Shown here in pieces: positions 8,402 through 17,400 of a stretch of DNA of 64,000 bases. Position numbers and translations under genes: made by a program. The DNA is from Chloroflexota bacterium (GTDB lineage Bacteria; Chloroflexota; Limnocylindria; Limnocylindrales; CSP1-4): positions 1 through 64,000 of the forward strand of contig JAICUI010000008.1 of the NCBI GenBank assembly GCA_025935925.1, read 5' to 3'. Each line of letters starts with the position of its first letter. Positions within the stretch are counted from its first letter, which is position 1. Below the pieces are notes generated by a model. It worked only from the letters and a program-made list of their open reading frames with translations. It had not been told where the DNA came from and made no database searches.

Positions 8402-8427
8402 CGGCCCCGGCACCGCCGGGGCCGTTT
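8402..8427 (+). terminator. Hairpin terminator of the pnt operon
   Basis: CGGCCCCGGC, loop ACC, GCCGGGGCCG: a perfect 10-bp G/C stem followed by TTT. It lies 33 nt downstream of pntB, the expected place for an intrinsic terminator in GC-rich DNA. Confidence 0.9.
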
Positions 8428-8473
8428 CGATTCGGGTGCCGGGGAGCGGCCGGCGGCCCGGGACGGCCCGGCC

Positions 8474-8574
8474 GCGCGGCGACCGCCTCCGGTGCCGCCA
8501 CCGTGCGCGGCGACCGCCTCCCGTGCCGCCACCGCGCGCGGCGAGCGCCTCCCGTGCCGCCACCGCGCGCGGCG
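8474..8574. repeat. 31-bp tandem repeat, about 3.3 copies
   Basis: Three successive 31-bp units begin with GCGCGGCGACCGCCTCC and end with GTGCCGCCACCG(T/C); a fourth is broken after about 8 bases. The units differ at only one to three positions. The repeat lies in the roughly 400-bp non-coding space between pntB and the LLM oxidoreductase gene (8369-8773), in which I see no gene. There are no spacers, so it is not CRISPR-like. Confidence 0.85.
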
Positions 8575-8773
8575 TCGCGGCGTCGGGTCGCCACCCCTTG
8601 CCGCGTAGCGTCTGCGCCTCGCGACTGTCGGTCGCTGCGGTGCGGTGCTGGCCGCGCCGCCGGCCGCGCATCGCGCGCCTCCGACCGCCCAGGACGTGCC
8701 AGCGGGCAGGATTCCCGACTCCGGGTCGCGTCGAGAGCGTGAGCGCCGCCGTGGTCGCCCGTCGTGCCGGCGT

Positions 8774-9604
8774 TCAGCGACTCACGGTCGCGTCGCCGGC
8801 GCCGCGTGCCGACCGGTTCCGCTCGTCCCGCCAGGCGAGGAAGTCACGGCCCGCGTCCACGCTCCAGTCCGGCCCGTTGAACCCGAGCGTGAACTGCGTG
8901 AAGCCCATCTCCAGGTACGTCGCGGCGTCCCGGACGAGGAACCGGTGGATGTCGCCGGGCTCGACGCCGACGCCCCACTCGATCTCCGCGGGATCCCGCC
9001 CGATCTCCGCGCACCAGCCGCGCAGCGCCGCCACCGGCCCCTCGAGGTCCTCGGGCCGCTCCGGAAACGCCGCGTGCCAGGCGTCGGCGTGGCGCGCGAC
9101 GAGGCGCGTCGTCCGCCTGACGCCCGTGCCCGCGATGAGGACCGGGATCCGCCGCAGCGGCGGCGGGTTGAGCCGGCCGAGCCGCGCGTCGATGCGCGGA
9201 AGCGCCTCCCCGAGCGCCTCGAGCCGCGAGCCTCGGGTTCCGAACGGATAACCGTACGCGTCGTAGTCGCGACGGAACCAGCCGGAGCCGAGGCCCAGGA
9301 TCAGCCGCCCGCGCGAGACATGGTCGACGGTCCGTGCCATGTCGGCGAGCAGCTCCGGGTTGCGGTACGAGTTGCATGTCACCAGCGCGCCGATCTCGAT
9401 CCGTGACGTCGCCTCCGCCCACGCGCCGAGCGTCGTCCAGCACTCGAGCGACGGGCCGTCCGGATCGCCGTAGAGCGGGAAGAAGTGGTCCCACGTGTAG
9501 GCGATGTCGTAGCCCAGGGCCTCGGCGCGGAGGACGGCGGCGCGGAGGTCGGGCCAGGCGCCGTGCTGCGGGTGAAGCTGCGCCGCGATGCGGATCGGAT
9601 GCAT
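8774..9604 (-). CDS. LLM-class flavin/F420-dependent oxidoreductase
   Basis: A 276-aa luciferase-like monooxygenase family protein (TIM barrel). Supporting segments are AWPDLRAAVLRAEALGYDIAYTWDHF near the start, ALVTCNSYRNPELLADMARTVDHVSRGR, the nucleotide-binding LGLGSGWFRRDYDAYG, and IPVLIAGTG. These match the F420-dependent subgroup of actinobacteria and Chloroflexota; the substrate is unknown and FMN is an alternative cofactor. ATG 9604 lies exactly six bases after a CAGCAT -10 box, so its mRNA is probably leaderless. The promoter carries a MerR-type long spacer, and the divergent MerR regulator gene probably controls it. Confidence 0.9.
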   Translation of the reverse strand: MHPIRIAAQLHPQHGAWPDLRAAVLRAEALGYDIAYTWDHFFPLYGDPDGPSLECWTTLGAWAEATSRIEIGALVTCNSYRNPELLADMARTVDHVSRGRLILGLGSGWFRRDYDAYGYPFGTRGSRLEALGEALPRIDARLGRLNPPPLRRIPVLIAGTGVRRTTRLVARHADAWHAAFPERPEDLEGPVAALRGWCAEIGRDPAEIEWGVGVEPGDIHRFLVRDAATYLEMGFTQFTLGFNGPDWSVDAGRDFLAWRDERNRSARGAGDATVSR

Positions 9605-9610
9605 GCGCCG

Positions 9611-9651
9611 ATGCTGAACCTTCCTGCCGTGGGAAGGTCAAGCCCTAGAAT
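9611..9651. promoter_or_regulatory. Divergent promoter with MerR-type operator
   Basis: On the minus strand TTGACC (9641-9636) and CAGCAT (9616-9611) are separated by 19 bp, the over-long spacer typical of MerR-activated promoters. The spacer is filled by the dyad ACCTTCC-N7-GGAAGGT (9618-9638), close to the CueR/HmrR-type operator sequence. On the plus strand TAGAAT (9646-9651) ends six bases before the merR GTG. One operator can therefore serve both genes, giving autoregulation and control of the oxidoreductase. Confidence 0.85.
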
Positions 9652-9657
9652 CCGAGC

Positions 9658-10443
9658 GTGTTCCGGATTGCCGAGTTCTCGACCATCGCGGGGGTCTCGG
9701 CGAGGACGCTCCGCAACTGGGACGCGCTCGGCCTGTTCCGGCCCGCGTGGGTCGACGCGCAGACGGGGTACCGCGCCTACTCACCCGCGCAGCTCCCGGA
9801 GCTCCGGCGGATCGTCGCGCTGCGCGACCTCGGCATGCCGCTGGCCGAGATCCACGCGCTGCGCGATGGCGACGACCTCCGCCGCGCGCTCGCGCGACGG
9901 CGGGACGAGCTCGAGCGGCAGCAGCGCGCCGCGGAGCGCCGGCTGCAGGCGCTCGACATCCGCGTGACGCTCGCCGCGGACGGGACGCCGGACGTCGTCG
10001 TGCGACCGGTGGCGGCCGAGCGCGTGGCGATCCGCCCGGTCCAACCGGGCGAGGACGCGGGCGACGCGTTCTACGAGCTCGAGGCCGCGGTCCGCGGCGC
10101 GCGCCGGCGCCGAGGCGCTCCGCCCGGCTCGACGCGACTCGACGGCGTCGACGTCGTCTTCGTCCCGATCACCCGCTCGATCGTGCCCGCCGGTGCCGTC
10201 GCGCCGGCGATGCTCCCGGCCGCCACGGTCGCATCCATGATCCACCGCGGTCCGTACGCCGGGCTCGCCAGAGCCGAGCGGGCGCTCGCCGCCTGGGTCG
10301 CCGCGGCCGGATACGAGAGGGCGGGCGCGACCCGGGTGCTGTACCTGCAGTTCGGCGCCGAGGCCGAGCTCGGCGTGCCGCGCCGGTACCTCGTCGAGCG
10401 GGACGCCGACCTGGTCACGGAGCTCCAGGTCCCGGTCCGCTGA
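9658..10443 (+). CDS. MerR-family regulator with GyrI-like effector domain
   Basis: A 261-aa protein. The N-terminal ~70 residues are a MerR winged helix (FRIAEFSTIAGVSARTLRNWDALGLFRP, then TGYRAYSPAQLPEL), followed by a dimerising coiled coil (residues ~75-115). The C-terminal ~140 residues resemble the GyrI-like/BmrR-type multidrug-sensing fold (VRPVAAERVAI at its start, MIHRGPYAGLARAERALAAWV in the middle). Such proteins bind bulky hydrophobic or cationic ligands and activate promoters with 19-bp spacers. GTG 9658 is six bases after a TAGAAT box, so the mRNA is probably leaderless. Despite the CueR-like operator, no metal-binding cysteines are present, which argues against copper sensing. 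Confidence 0.9.
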   Translation: MFRIAEFSTIAGVSARTLRNWDALGLFRPAWVDAQTGYRAYSPAQLPELRRIVALRDLGMPLAEIHALRDGDDLRRALARRRDELERQQRAAERRLQALDIRVTLAADGTPDVVVRPVAAERVAIRPVQPGEDAGDAFYELEAAVRGARRRRGAPPGSTRLDGVDVVFVPITRSIVPAGAVAPAMLPAATVASMIHRGPYAGLARAERALAAWVAAAGYERAGATRVLYLQFGAEAELGVPRRYLVERDADLVTELQVPVR

Positions 10444-10522
10444 CCCGGCGCGATGACCCGGCGCGATGACCCTGGCGCGATGACCTGGCGCTCATGACCC
10501 GGCGCTCATGACCCGGGGCTCG
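10441..10522. repeat. Short degenerate tandem repeat between merR and P-loop gene
   Basis: Five imperfect copies of a 14-15-bp unit of the form TGACCCGGCGC(G/T)(A/C) follow the merR stop. They differ by single substitutions and one-base indels. The unit includes TGA, so the merR stop codon is repeated in several frames. No gene is visible; the next promoter box (TACCCT at 10545) follows shortly after. Confidence 0.75.
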
Positions 10523-10557
10523 TCGTACCGGCTGCGCTCGGCCGTACCCTGTCCCCC

Positions 10558-11193
10558 ATGCCCAGCACGACCCCTCCGACCGCTGCGGGGCCGGCCGCCG
10601 CGTGGCCGCGCCATGCGAAGGTCGCCTTCATCGGGTCGCACGGCATCCGCAAGACGACGGCCCTGCTCGCATTCGCGGCCGAGGTCCAGCGCGCGGGGCG
10701 ATCGGTCGAGCTCGGTCGGGAGGTCGTCCGCGACAACCCGCTGGGCATCAACGAGGGCGCGACCGGCGAGGCGCAGCTGTGGGTGCTCGTGTCCCAGATC
10801 CGCCAGGAGCTTGAGCTCGCCCGGAAGGCCGACGTGCTCGTCACGGACCGGGGTGTGATGGACAACTTCGCCTACTACCTCCGCGCGTGCGGTGGCAGCG
10901 ACGCCTTCGAGGTCGAGCCGCTCGTCCGCCGCTGGTCGGAGACCTACGACCTCGTCGTCCGGCTGCTGCCCGACGTCGCGCTCCAGGCGGACGGCGTGCG
11001 GTCGACCAACGACGCCTTCCGTGACGAGGTGGAGGCGATCCTCGACCGGGTGATCCCCGGGCTCGTGCCGGCGGATCGCCTCGTGACGCTGCGCGCGTCG
11101 GAGGTCACGAGCCGCACCGACTGGTTCGCGATCCTCGAGCGGCTGGCGGCGTCCGTCGGCGCGACCGTCGCCGCACCCGACCTCTGGCGCTGA
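10558..11193 (+). CDS. P-loop NTPase, nucleotide-kinase-like, atypical Walker A
   Basis: A 211-aa predicted cytoplasmic protein. The P-loop region KVAFIGSHGIRKTTALLAF aligns with AAA_28/NadR-like kinases (usually G-x-x-x-T-G-K-T-T), but the Gly before the Lys is Arg (GIRKTT). Downstream are VLVTDRGVMDNFAYY (Walker B-like plus an aspartate-arginine pair) and an Arg-rich lid (VRRWSETYDLVVRLLPD). These fit phosphotransfer on a small molecule, but the substrate is unknown. ATG 10558 follows a TACCCT box by seven bases, suggesting a leaderless mRNA. It is convergent with the serine hydrolase gene (9-bp gap). The altered P-loop may be a subfamily trait, since the rest of the fold looks intact. Confidence 0.75.
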   Translation: MPSTTPPTAAGPAAAWPRHAKVAFIGSHGIRKTTALLAFAAEVQRAGRSVELGREVVRDNPLGINEGATGEAQLWVLVSQIRQELELARKADVLVTDRGVMDNFAYYLRACGGSDAFEVEPLVRRWSETYDLVVRLLPDVALQADGVRSTNDAFRDEVEAILDRVIPGLVPADRLVTLRASEVTSRTDWFAILERLAASVGATVAAPDLWR

Positions 11194-11202
11194 CCGGTCG
11201 CG

Positions 11203-12963
11203 CTACCAGGCCTCGACGCTCGGCGGCCGTTCCGCGGCGCTGACCTCGACCGCGGCCACGATGCCGGTCTCCTTGTCCAGCGCGACCCGCAGCGTTCCGA
11301 CGGCCGGCGACCCCACCTCCCACGTCGCGGACGTCTCGCCGTCGCCGGCGATCACCGGTCCGAGCGGCGGGACGCCATCGCCGTGCCACGCCGCGAGGAC
11401 CCGCAGGCCGCGGAGCACCACGGACCGGTCCACCTCGGCCTTCGCGTCGAGGTCGTCCGGCCAGCCGCCGCCAGCGGACGCGGCCAGGAGCCGCTGCGCG
11501 ACGCCCACCAGGGCGGGCGCCGGGTCGAGCACGGCCGTCACCCGGAGGCCCTGGATCCGTGGCTCCGGCTCGGGATTCAGCAGCATCGCGACCTGCAGCC
11601 AGCCGCGCTCCCCGCGCAGCCACCAGCGGCGATGCGCCGGGGAGCTCGACGCCTCCTCGCGGTCCGGGTCGGCTCGGAGCGGCGCGCCCACCTGCCCGAC
11701 CGCCTTCTCGATCGCCGAACGCCGCGCGTCGCGCGGCTCGTCGAGGTCCATGTTCATCGCGAAGGCGGCATCGGCTGCGGCGTCGTCCCAACGGTCGAGC
11801 AGCGCCGTCACCGTCGCGCGACGCGCCTCGACGACGGGCAGGAGCCGCAACGGACGACGCGGCACGTCGTCGGCGCGCACGAGGTCGACGAGGAGGTTCC
11901 GCGTCAGCTCGTGCACCGGCGCGTAGCGGAGGTTGCCGGCGCCCACGACCCCGACCCCGCTCGACGGGTGCCAGACCATCATCGTCCCGTAGCCCGGGTA
12001 CCCGCCGCCGTGGCCGACGGTGACGCCGATGTCCGGCCGCGAGGTCAGGAACAGCCCGAAGCCGTAGCCGCCGGCCTCCACGGGCGGGACCTGGTGGGCC
12101 GGCGACGCCTCACGGTCGGCCGCGAGCGCTCGCTGCACCTGGGCCATCTCACGCCGGCTCGCGCGGCGCAGCGGGCCGTCGTCGGGGTCGCTGCGCGCGG
12201 GAAACGCGTCGAGGTGGAAGGCGACCCAGCGAGCGAGGTCGCGCACGGTCGAGTACAGCCCGCCCATCGACGCGAGCGCGCCGTACGGGTCGGTGCCCTC
12301 CCGATTGAGGCTGTCGTCGCGCCGGGCATACCCGTGGGCCAGCCGGTCGGGATCGACCTCGGCCTCCTCGTACGCGGAGTCGGTCATGCGCAGCGGGTCC
12401 AGGAGCCGCCGCCGGACCTCGTCCTTGTATTCGAGCCCGGACGCGGCAGTGACGACGCGGCCCAGCACGCCGTAGCCGAGGTTGGAGTAGTCGAACATCG
12501 TGCCGGGGGGCCACGCGAACGTCGGCCCGGCCGCGAGCAGCGCGCGGAACGCGTCGAGCGGCAGGCCCTGCTGCCGATCGCCCCATGGGTCGTCCGTCGG
12601 CAGCCCGGCCGACATCGTGAGCAGGTGCCGGATCGTGATCGCCGGCGCGTCGGCCGCGGGATGGCGCCAGCCGGCGAGCTCCGGGACGTACGCCGCGACC
12701 TCGTCGTCCAGCCGCAGCCGGCCGTCGTCGCGCAGCCCGAGGATCGTCGCGGCCGTGAAGCTCTTGGTCATCGACGCGATGCGGAACACCGTGTCCGCGT
12801 CGGGCGCGCGATCCTCGCCGCCGCGCAGCGTACCCGCGCCGCCCGCGTGGACGAGCTTCCCGTCGCGGACGACGCCCCACGCGACACCCGGGATCCTCCC
12901 CTCGTCGCGTTGCTTGCGGAACTGGTCGTCGACCGAGCGGACGACCTCGTCGAAGGACGACAT
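11203..12963 (-). CDS. Beta-lactamase-family serine hydrolase
   Basis: A 586-aa protein starting at MSSFDEV (12963); the longer ORF adds a low-quality N-terminus. The nucleophile motif is S-x-x-K in IASMTKSF (Ser64, Lys67). A second motif, Y-S-N, lies in FDYSNLGYG, and a third, HGGG, in VGHGGGYPG. This is the class C/penicillin-binding-protein fold shared by esterases, D-aminopeptidases and peptidases. After about residue 385 comes a ~200-aa domain of unknown function. No signal peptide is evident, so it may be cytoplasmic. A CATCAT box lies exactly six bases before the ATG, a weaker example of the leaderless pattern. Substrate unknown; beta-lactam resistance should not be assumed. Confidence 0.88.
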   Translation of the reverse strand: MSSFDEVVRSVDDQFRKQRDEGRIPGVAWGVVRDGKLVHAGGAGTLRGGEDRAPDADTVFRIASMTKSFTAATILGLRDDGRLRLDDEVAAYVPELAGWRHPAADAPAITIRHLLTMSAGLPTDDPWGDRQQGLPLDAFRALLAAGPTFAWPPGTMFDYSNLGYGVLGRVVTAASGLEYKDEVRRRLLDPLRMTDSAYEEAEVDPDRLAHGYARRDDSLNREGTDPYGALASMGGLYSTVRDLARWVAFHLDAFPARSDPDDGPLRRASRREMAQVQRALAADREASPAHQVPPVEAGGYGFGLFLTSRPDIGVTVGHGGGYPGYGTMMVWHPSSGVGVVGAGNLRYAPVHELTRNLLVDLVRADDVPRRPLRLLPVVEARRATVTALLDRWDDAAADAAFAMNMDLDEPRDARRSAIEKAVGQVGAPLRADPDREEASSSPAHRRWWLRGERGWLQVAMLLNPEPEPRIQGLRVTAVLDPAPALVGVAQRLLAASAGGGWPDDLDAKAEVDRSVVLRGLRVLAAWHGDGVPPLGPVIAGDGETSATWEVGSPAVGTLRVALDKETGIVAAVEVSAAERPPSVEAW

Positions 12964-13078
12964 CGCCGGATGATGCCGTATCCGATGACACCCCCGCGCA
13001 TCGCGCGGCCGCGCCGGTGTCCGCCACGTCCTGTTCAAGCACAGGACGCGCAGCCGCCTGGAAGGTCGTGCTCCAGAG

Positions 13079-13831
13079 CTAGGCGGGGTCCACCAGCTCG
13101 AGGCGGATGCGCTTGTTGATGCGGCCCTTCGACTCGTAGCCCGTGACGTGGATCCCGCCGACCTCGCGGGTGTTGGCGACGTGCGTCCCGCCGTCCGCCT
13201 GGAGGTCGAGCCCGACGATCTCGATCGTCCGGATCTCCGCGATGTCCTCCGGCAGCAGGTTGACCTTGGTGCGGATCAGGTCCGGGATCGCGAACGCCTC
13301 GGCGCGCGGAAGGACGTTGACCCGGACGTCGCGCGCGGCGTGCAGCTCGTCGTTGACCTTCGCCTCGATCTCGCCGACGAGGTCGCCGGACATCGTCTCG
13401 AACTCGAAGTCCATCCGGCCGGCCCCGGGCTCCATGTTGCCGCCCGTGACCTGCGCGCCGTAGTCGCGCCACACGACGCCGCACAGCGCGTGGAGCGCCG
13501 TGTGGGTCCGCATCAGCGCGTAGCGGCGCGCCCAGTCGAGGTCGATGCGCACGCGGTCGCCCGCGGCCGGCAGCTCGCCATCCTCCGGCGGCTCCAGCTC
13601 GTGGACGATCTCGCCGCCCATCCGACGGGCGGCGCGCACGACCCACGACCGGCCGTCCGACGTCCGCAGGATCGCGCCGCGGTCCGCGGGCTGGCCGCCG
13701 CCGCCCGGGTAGAACAACGTCGTGTCGAGGACGACGAGCGGCGCCGCGTCCGCCGTGGAGACGTCGAGGACGAGGGCGTCCGTTTCGCGCGCGTACGCGT
13801 CGCGGTATGCGACCTCGTCGACGCGGGTCAC
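13079..13831 (-). CDS. alaX: Alanyl-tRNA editing protein, AlaX type
   Basis: A 250-aa free-standing trans-editing domain related to the editing part of AlaRS, which removes Ser (or Gly) from mischarged tRNA-Ala. Supporting motifs: the N-terminal FYPGGGGQPADRG, the zinc-binding HxxxH in MRTHTALHALCG, and ADGGTHVANTREVG. In the family the last motif is usually C-x-G-T-H with Cys as a zinc ligand; here Asp replaces it. The length and both domains (barrel plus editing) fit AlaX-M/L. The GTG start has only a weak upstream GGCGG. It is 34 bp downstream of the cupredoxin gene on the same strand, so the two may be cotranscribed without a functional link. Confidence 0.88.
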   Translation of the reverse strand: MTRVDEVAYRDAYARETDALVLDVSTADAAPLVVLDTTLFYPGGGGQPADRGAILRTSDGRSWVVRAARRMGGEIVHELEPPEDGELPAAGDRVRIDLDWARRYALMRTHTALHALCGVVWRDYGAQVTGGNMEPGAGRMDFEFETMSGDLVGEIEAKVNDELHAARDVRVNVLPRAEAFAIPDLIRTKVNLLPEDIAEIRTIEIVGLDLQADGGTHVANTREVGGIHVTGYESKGRINKRIRLELVDPA

Positions 13832-13865
13832 GCGATCGCCGCCGGCACGGGGCGCGTCGGACGGG

Positions 13866-14390
13866 TCAGCCGGCGGTCAGCGTCCCCGTCATGTTGGGGT
13901 GGACGTCGCACACGAACGTGTACGAGCCGGCGGTGAGCGCCGGGACCTGGTAGTCGGCGGCGGCCGGGCCGGTCACGAGGTCGCCCTTGAACACCGAGGC
14001 GCCGCTCGCGTCCTTGATGTCGATGTTGTGCGGCTGGCCGGCGTCCTTGTTGTCGAAGTGGATCGTGAACGCGGCCCCGGCGGGCGCCGTCACGGACTGC
14101 TGCTCGAACGCGACGTTCATCGCCGAGATCTGGACGGCCGAGCCGCCGGCGCCACCGCTGGCCGGTGCCGCGGAACCGGGCGCCTGCGAGCCCGGGAGCT
14201 GCGAGCCCGGGACCTGCGATGCCGGCGCCGCGGAGGACGGGGCCCCCGAGCCTGAGGCGGCCGGCTGCGACGGCGGCGGCGACGTCGGGGCCGCGTACGT
14301 CCAGCTCGGGGCGCTGGAGGACGAGCACGCGGCGGCGAGGATCGCGACGAGGGCGAGGGCGAGGGCGAGGGGGATCGGCAGGCGACGCAT
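13866..14390 (-). CDS. Cupredoxin-domain lipoprotein
   Basis: A 174-aa secreted lipoprotein. The signal sequence ends in the lipobox-like LAAAC at about residue 22. A Ser/Pro/Ala-rich linker with repeated GSQ(L/A)PGS units follows (residues ~25-75), then a plastocyanin-like domain. Type-1 copper ligands are visible: His in QPHNIDI and C-x-x-H-x-x-M in FVCDVHPNMTG, near the C-terminus. It probably carries electrons outside the membrane; its partner is not identified, and no oxidase gene is adjacent. ATG 14390 is preceded by GAGG. The much longer ORF in the track is antisense or frame-shifted reading of the LuxR gene upstream. Confidence 0.92.
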   Translation of the reverse strand: MRRLPIPLALALALVAILAAACSSSSAPSWTYAAPTSPPPSQPAASGSGAPSSAAPASQVPGSQLPGSQAPGSAAPASGGAGGSAVQISAMNVAFEQQSVTAPAGAAFTIHFDNKDAGQPHNIDIKDASGASVFKGDLVTGPAAADYQVPALTAGSYTFVCDVHPNMTGTLTAG

Positions 14391-14446
14391 GGGAACCTCG
14401 GGCTGTGGTCCGGTTCGCGGCTGGGCGCGGAAGGAAGGCTTCGAAT

Positions 14447-17400
14447 CTACCGAATGCCCGGCGGTCGCGTCGCCGCCGGGGCCCCCGACTCGAGGCCGAG
14501 CCGGATCGCGACCGCCGCGGCCTCGACCCGGCCCGACACGCCGAGCTTGGCGAGGATGTTGCCCACGTGGACGCCCACGGTCTTCTGGCTGATGAACAAG
14601 CGGTCGCCGATCTCGCGGTTCGTCCGTCCCTGCGCGATCAGGCGCAGCACCTCCAGCTCCCGCTTGGAGAGGCCGAACGTGTCCGACGACGCCGCGGGCC
14701 GGGCGGCAACGGGAGCCGGCGTCGGCGCCGCGTCCTGGACGGGCCCGGGCTCGACCTGGGCGCGCGGCACGCTCGGCGGCGGGGCCGGCGCGTCGAGCAG
14801 CTCGTCGACCTCCGAGGGCAGCGCGATCAGTGCGCGTCCGCCGAGCTCCCGGAGCCGCCGCAGCAGCGGGCGCGCTCGCAACCCGAGCGCGAGGGACACC
14901 GCGGACAGCAGCGGCTCGCGGGCATCGGCGCGCACCAGGCGCGCATCGGTCCGGTCCCGGCCTCCCGGCCCGGCGATCGCGCCACCGAGGATCGCCTCGG
15001 CCTGCCGCCATCGGGCGCGCGCTTCGCGGTAGGGGTCGCCGATGCGGTGCCAGCGCGCCGCGAGGTCCGCCCAGCGCGCGGGATCGTCGCGGCCCGTCAG
15101 CCGGCCGTGGAACGCACGCGCCGTCGCGAGGCTCGCCTCCGGCTCGCCGGTCCCACCGGCGCCTTCCGAGCGCGCCTTCGCGACCGCCGCCTCGGCCTCG
15201 GCGAGGATCCTGCCCGCCCGCTCGCGCGACGCCGCCACGTCGCCGATCCGGCGCCTCTCCAGCGCCTCGCCGACGATCGCGGACTCCACCTCGAGCGCCG
15301 TGGCCGCCATCCGGGCGACGAGGACCCAGTCCTCGGTGCCCTTGAGGCGCGCCCAGCCGCGCTCCGCCGCCCGCCGCGCGTCGGCGAGGTCGCCGGACCA
15401 CATGGCATACGACGCCGTCGCCTGGTACGCCGGGATCGCGAACTGGTTGTCGCCGCCCGTCTCCAGCTCGACGAGGATCCGCCCGAGCAGCCGCCCCGCC
15501 TCCTCGCCCGCCTCGGACTCGATCTCGACGATCACGAGGTTGAGGATCGCGTTCACGAACGGCACCCCGGCCGGGCTCCAGTCGAGCGCCCGCAGGCTCA
15601 GCTCGCGCGCCTCCTTCCAGCGCCCGACGTCGACGAGGATCCCCGCCACGTTGCCCGCGAGCAGGTTGCCGTACACGGCGTCGAGGTCGAGCGCCCGTAC
15701 CTCGCGCATCCCCTCGAACGTGACCTCGACGGCCTCCGCCGGCCGGCCGAGCAGCTCGAGGATCACCGCCTGGTTCGCGATCGCGCGCCACCACTCCTCG
15801 ATCAGCCCAGCGGCGCGGGCGCGCTCGACCGCCTCGTGGAGGAGCGGCAGCGCCGGCTCCGGGTCCTCGCCCCAGCCCGCGACCACCGCGAGCGTCGTGA
15901 CGGCGTGGATCGCCTCGGGCTCGGCATCGTGGCCGACGGCCCTGGCGACGGCCAGCGCCTCCCCGGCGATCCGGTCGGCATCGCGGAACGCGCCCGCGAT
16001 CATCCGCTCCTGCGCGAACAGCGCGAGGATCCTGGCGCGCTCGACCGACGGCTCCTGCGGCGCGACGTCCGCGGCGCGGCGGAGCGCGGCGGTGGCGCCC
16101 GCGGCGTCACCTGCCGCCAGCCGGTACTGGCCCAGCCGCGACTCGAGGACGGCGTGCCGCAGCCGGTCCGTCCGGGGTCCGAGCCCCGCCAGCGCGCTCT
16201 CGGCGTACGCCACGGCGCGCGTCGGGCGAGCGGCCGCGAACGCGGCCTCGGCCGCGAGCTGGGTGAGGTCGACCGCCGCGGGCCCGTCCAGCTCGCGGCC
16301 CGCATCGTCGGCGGCCCCGGCGACGGGCGACGGGAGGTCCAGCCCGCGCTCGAGCACCGCGAGCGCATCCTGCGGCGCCTCGAGCGCGATCGCGAGCCGT
16401 CCCGCCTCGATCGCCGCGGCGCGCGCCTCGTCCAGCCGATGGGCCCGGCGCCAGAACGCGGCCGCGACCGCCGGCGTGCCGGCGAACGCCTGCGCCAGGG
16501 CGGCCTGGTAGCGCGGCCGCTGGGACGGCAGCAGGTCGGCGACGACGGCGGCGGCGACGAGCTCGTGGCGGATCGCGAGACGCCCGGACGACTCGCGGCG
16601 GACGAAGCCGTGCTCCAGCGCCTCCTCGAGGCCCGCGGCGAGATCGGCGTCCAGGTCGTCCGTCCCGCGCCGGGGCAGCGAGCTGGAACGCGGCGGCAGC
16701 CGCGTGTTGCCGTCCGCCTCGAACGCGGCGGCGGCGACGGCGAGCTCCGCCGTGCCGACCGGGCGCTCCGCGGGCGCGAGGAGCCGCAGCAGCCGCCGCG
16801 CTTCCGGCGAGCGGCGCGACAGCCGCGCCGCGACGATGTCCGACAGCGTTCCGGTCAGGGAGGCCGTCCGCAGCTCCCTCCGTGCGGCCACGAGCTCCTC
16901 GACGACGACCGCGGAGCCCGCCGAGCGCTCGGACACGAGGACCACGATCGACGCCGAAGGCCGCTCCCCCTCGATGCCCTCGATGAGCGAGGCGATCTCC
17001 CCGCGCGTGAACGGGGCGAGGTCGATCCGGACCGGCGGGCGCAACCCGGCCTCGATCGTCGCGAGGTTCTCCCGCAGCGGGTGGTCGCGCACGAGCTGGT
17101 CGGGCTGGTACGACAGCACGAGCGTGATCCGCTCCTCCGCGGCGATCCGCGCGACGAACGTCGCGAACGCCCGGGTCGCGGCGTCGGCGACGTGCAGATC
17201 CTCGAGGGACAGCACGATCGGGCGATCGACCGAGCGCCGCCCGAGCCAGCGCATGAGCGACTCGAGGGCACGGGGCTGGCGGCGCTCGGGGTCGGCCAGC
17301 GCGCTCGTGCGCGGCACGGCGAGCCCGCGCGCGAGCGCGGCGAGCTGCGGGACCTGGCGCAGCACCGGGCCGGCGTCGCGGTGCAGCAGCGCGACGAGCT

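Noticed and set aside
8474-8574. Possible CRISPR array
   Set aside because: Units are directly adjacent with no spacers, and no cas genes are nearby.
9658-10443. Copper-sensing CueR regulator, suggested by the operator sequence
   Set aside because: The C-terminal Cys pair needed for metal binding is absent and a GyrI-like effector domain is present.
11203-12963. Beta-lactamase resistance gene
   Set aside because: SxxK/YxN motifs show the fold only; the long extra domain and lack of export signal argue for a cytoplasmic hydrolase or peptidase.
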